This document shows positions 33,213-33,242 of a stretch of 33,242 bases of DNA, piece after piece. Below the pieces are notes generated by a model. It did no database searches. It worked only from the letters and a program-made list of their open reading frames with translations, and was not told the DNA's origin. The stretch is from contig NZ_LDQA01000065.1 in assembly GCF_001475935.1 (NCBI RefSeq), positions 1 through 33,242 of the forward strand. The letters are read 5' to 3'. The number at the start of each line of letters is the position of its first letter. The first letter of the stretch is position 1. The stretch comes from Aureimonas ureilytica (GTDB taxonomy: Bacteria; Pseudomonadota; Alphaproteobacteria; Rhizobiales; Rhizobiaceae). The translations under genes and the position numbers were made by a program.

Positions 33213-33242
33213 TGACCGATGCTTCCGCCTCTCGTGCTCGCC
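33212..33242 (+). CDS. Start of the next gene, probably the LivM-like permease (3' partial)
   Basis: An ATG overlapping the livH stop opens a frame (MTDASASRAR) that runs off the window edge. Ten codons cannot identify the product. LivM is inferred purely from the usual gene order. Confidence 0.55.
   Translation, partial: MTDASASRAR

Overview
The window is a GC-rich chromosomal segment, almost certainly from an alphaproteobacterium of the Hyphomicrobiales (Rhizobiales). The evidence is an aapJQMP general amino-acid ABC operon divergent from metC, an NDUFS4-like complex I accessory subunit, a class I PHA synthase, a Usg protein, and an alaC-hom-glpX-recJ gene order. Genus cannot be settled from the sequence alone. 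I see no insertion sequence, prophage, integrase or CRISPR array. Most of it looks like stable core chromosome, with a catabolic accessory block at the right end.

Left part (1-9.1 kb): the 3' end of a Pro/Ala-rich OmpA-like envelope protein with a strong terminator, then an AI-2E/PerM family membrane protein, then aapP-aapM-aapQ-aapJ on the minus strand. metC (cystathionine beta-lyase type) diverges from aapJ. AapM carries an apparent extra membrane insert, and a perfect hairpin separates aapJ from aapQ.

Middle part (9.1-14.5 kb): a PNPOx-fold flavoprotein and a tiny ribosome-modulation-factor-like gene. Next comes a minus-strand chain: two-domain cold-shock protein, DUF192 protein, tRNA-Pro, NDUFS4 homologue, tRNA-Arg and a terminator. 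These are followed by glyoxalase I with its terminator, an M15-type peptidase lipoprotein, and three tandem tRNA-Glu genes, each with its own near-identical promoter.

Central core (14.6-25.1 kb): recJ, glpX, hom and alaC transcribed leftward with a small lipoprotein gene upstream; phaC, map and radC transcribed rightward; then usg and a small zinc-ribbon DUF2256 protein.

Right part (25.1-33.2 kb): a tightly coupled minus-strand operon for maturing a molybdenum hydroxylase. It encodes a flavin reductase, CoxD-like MoxR ATPase, CoxE-like VWA protein, two XdhC/CoxF-I type proteins and a molybdopterin-binding/MocA fusion. Divergent from it is a LivG-LivF-LivH-LivM type ABC transporter. The catalytic molybdo-enzyme subunits and the transporter's binding protein are not in the window. 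The arrangement suggests an uptake-plus-hydroxylation system for an unidentified small molecule (for example an N-heterocycle, or CO-type chemistry), and is the best candidate here for something not fully described.
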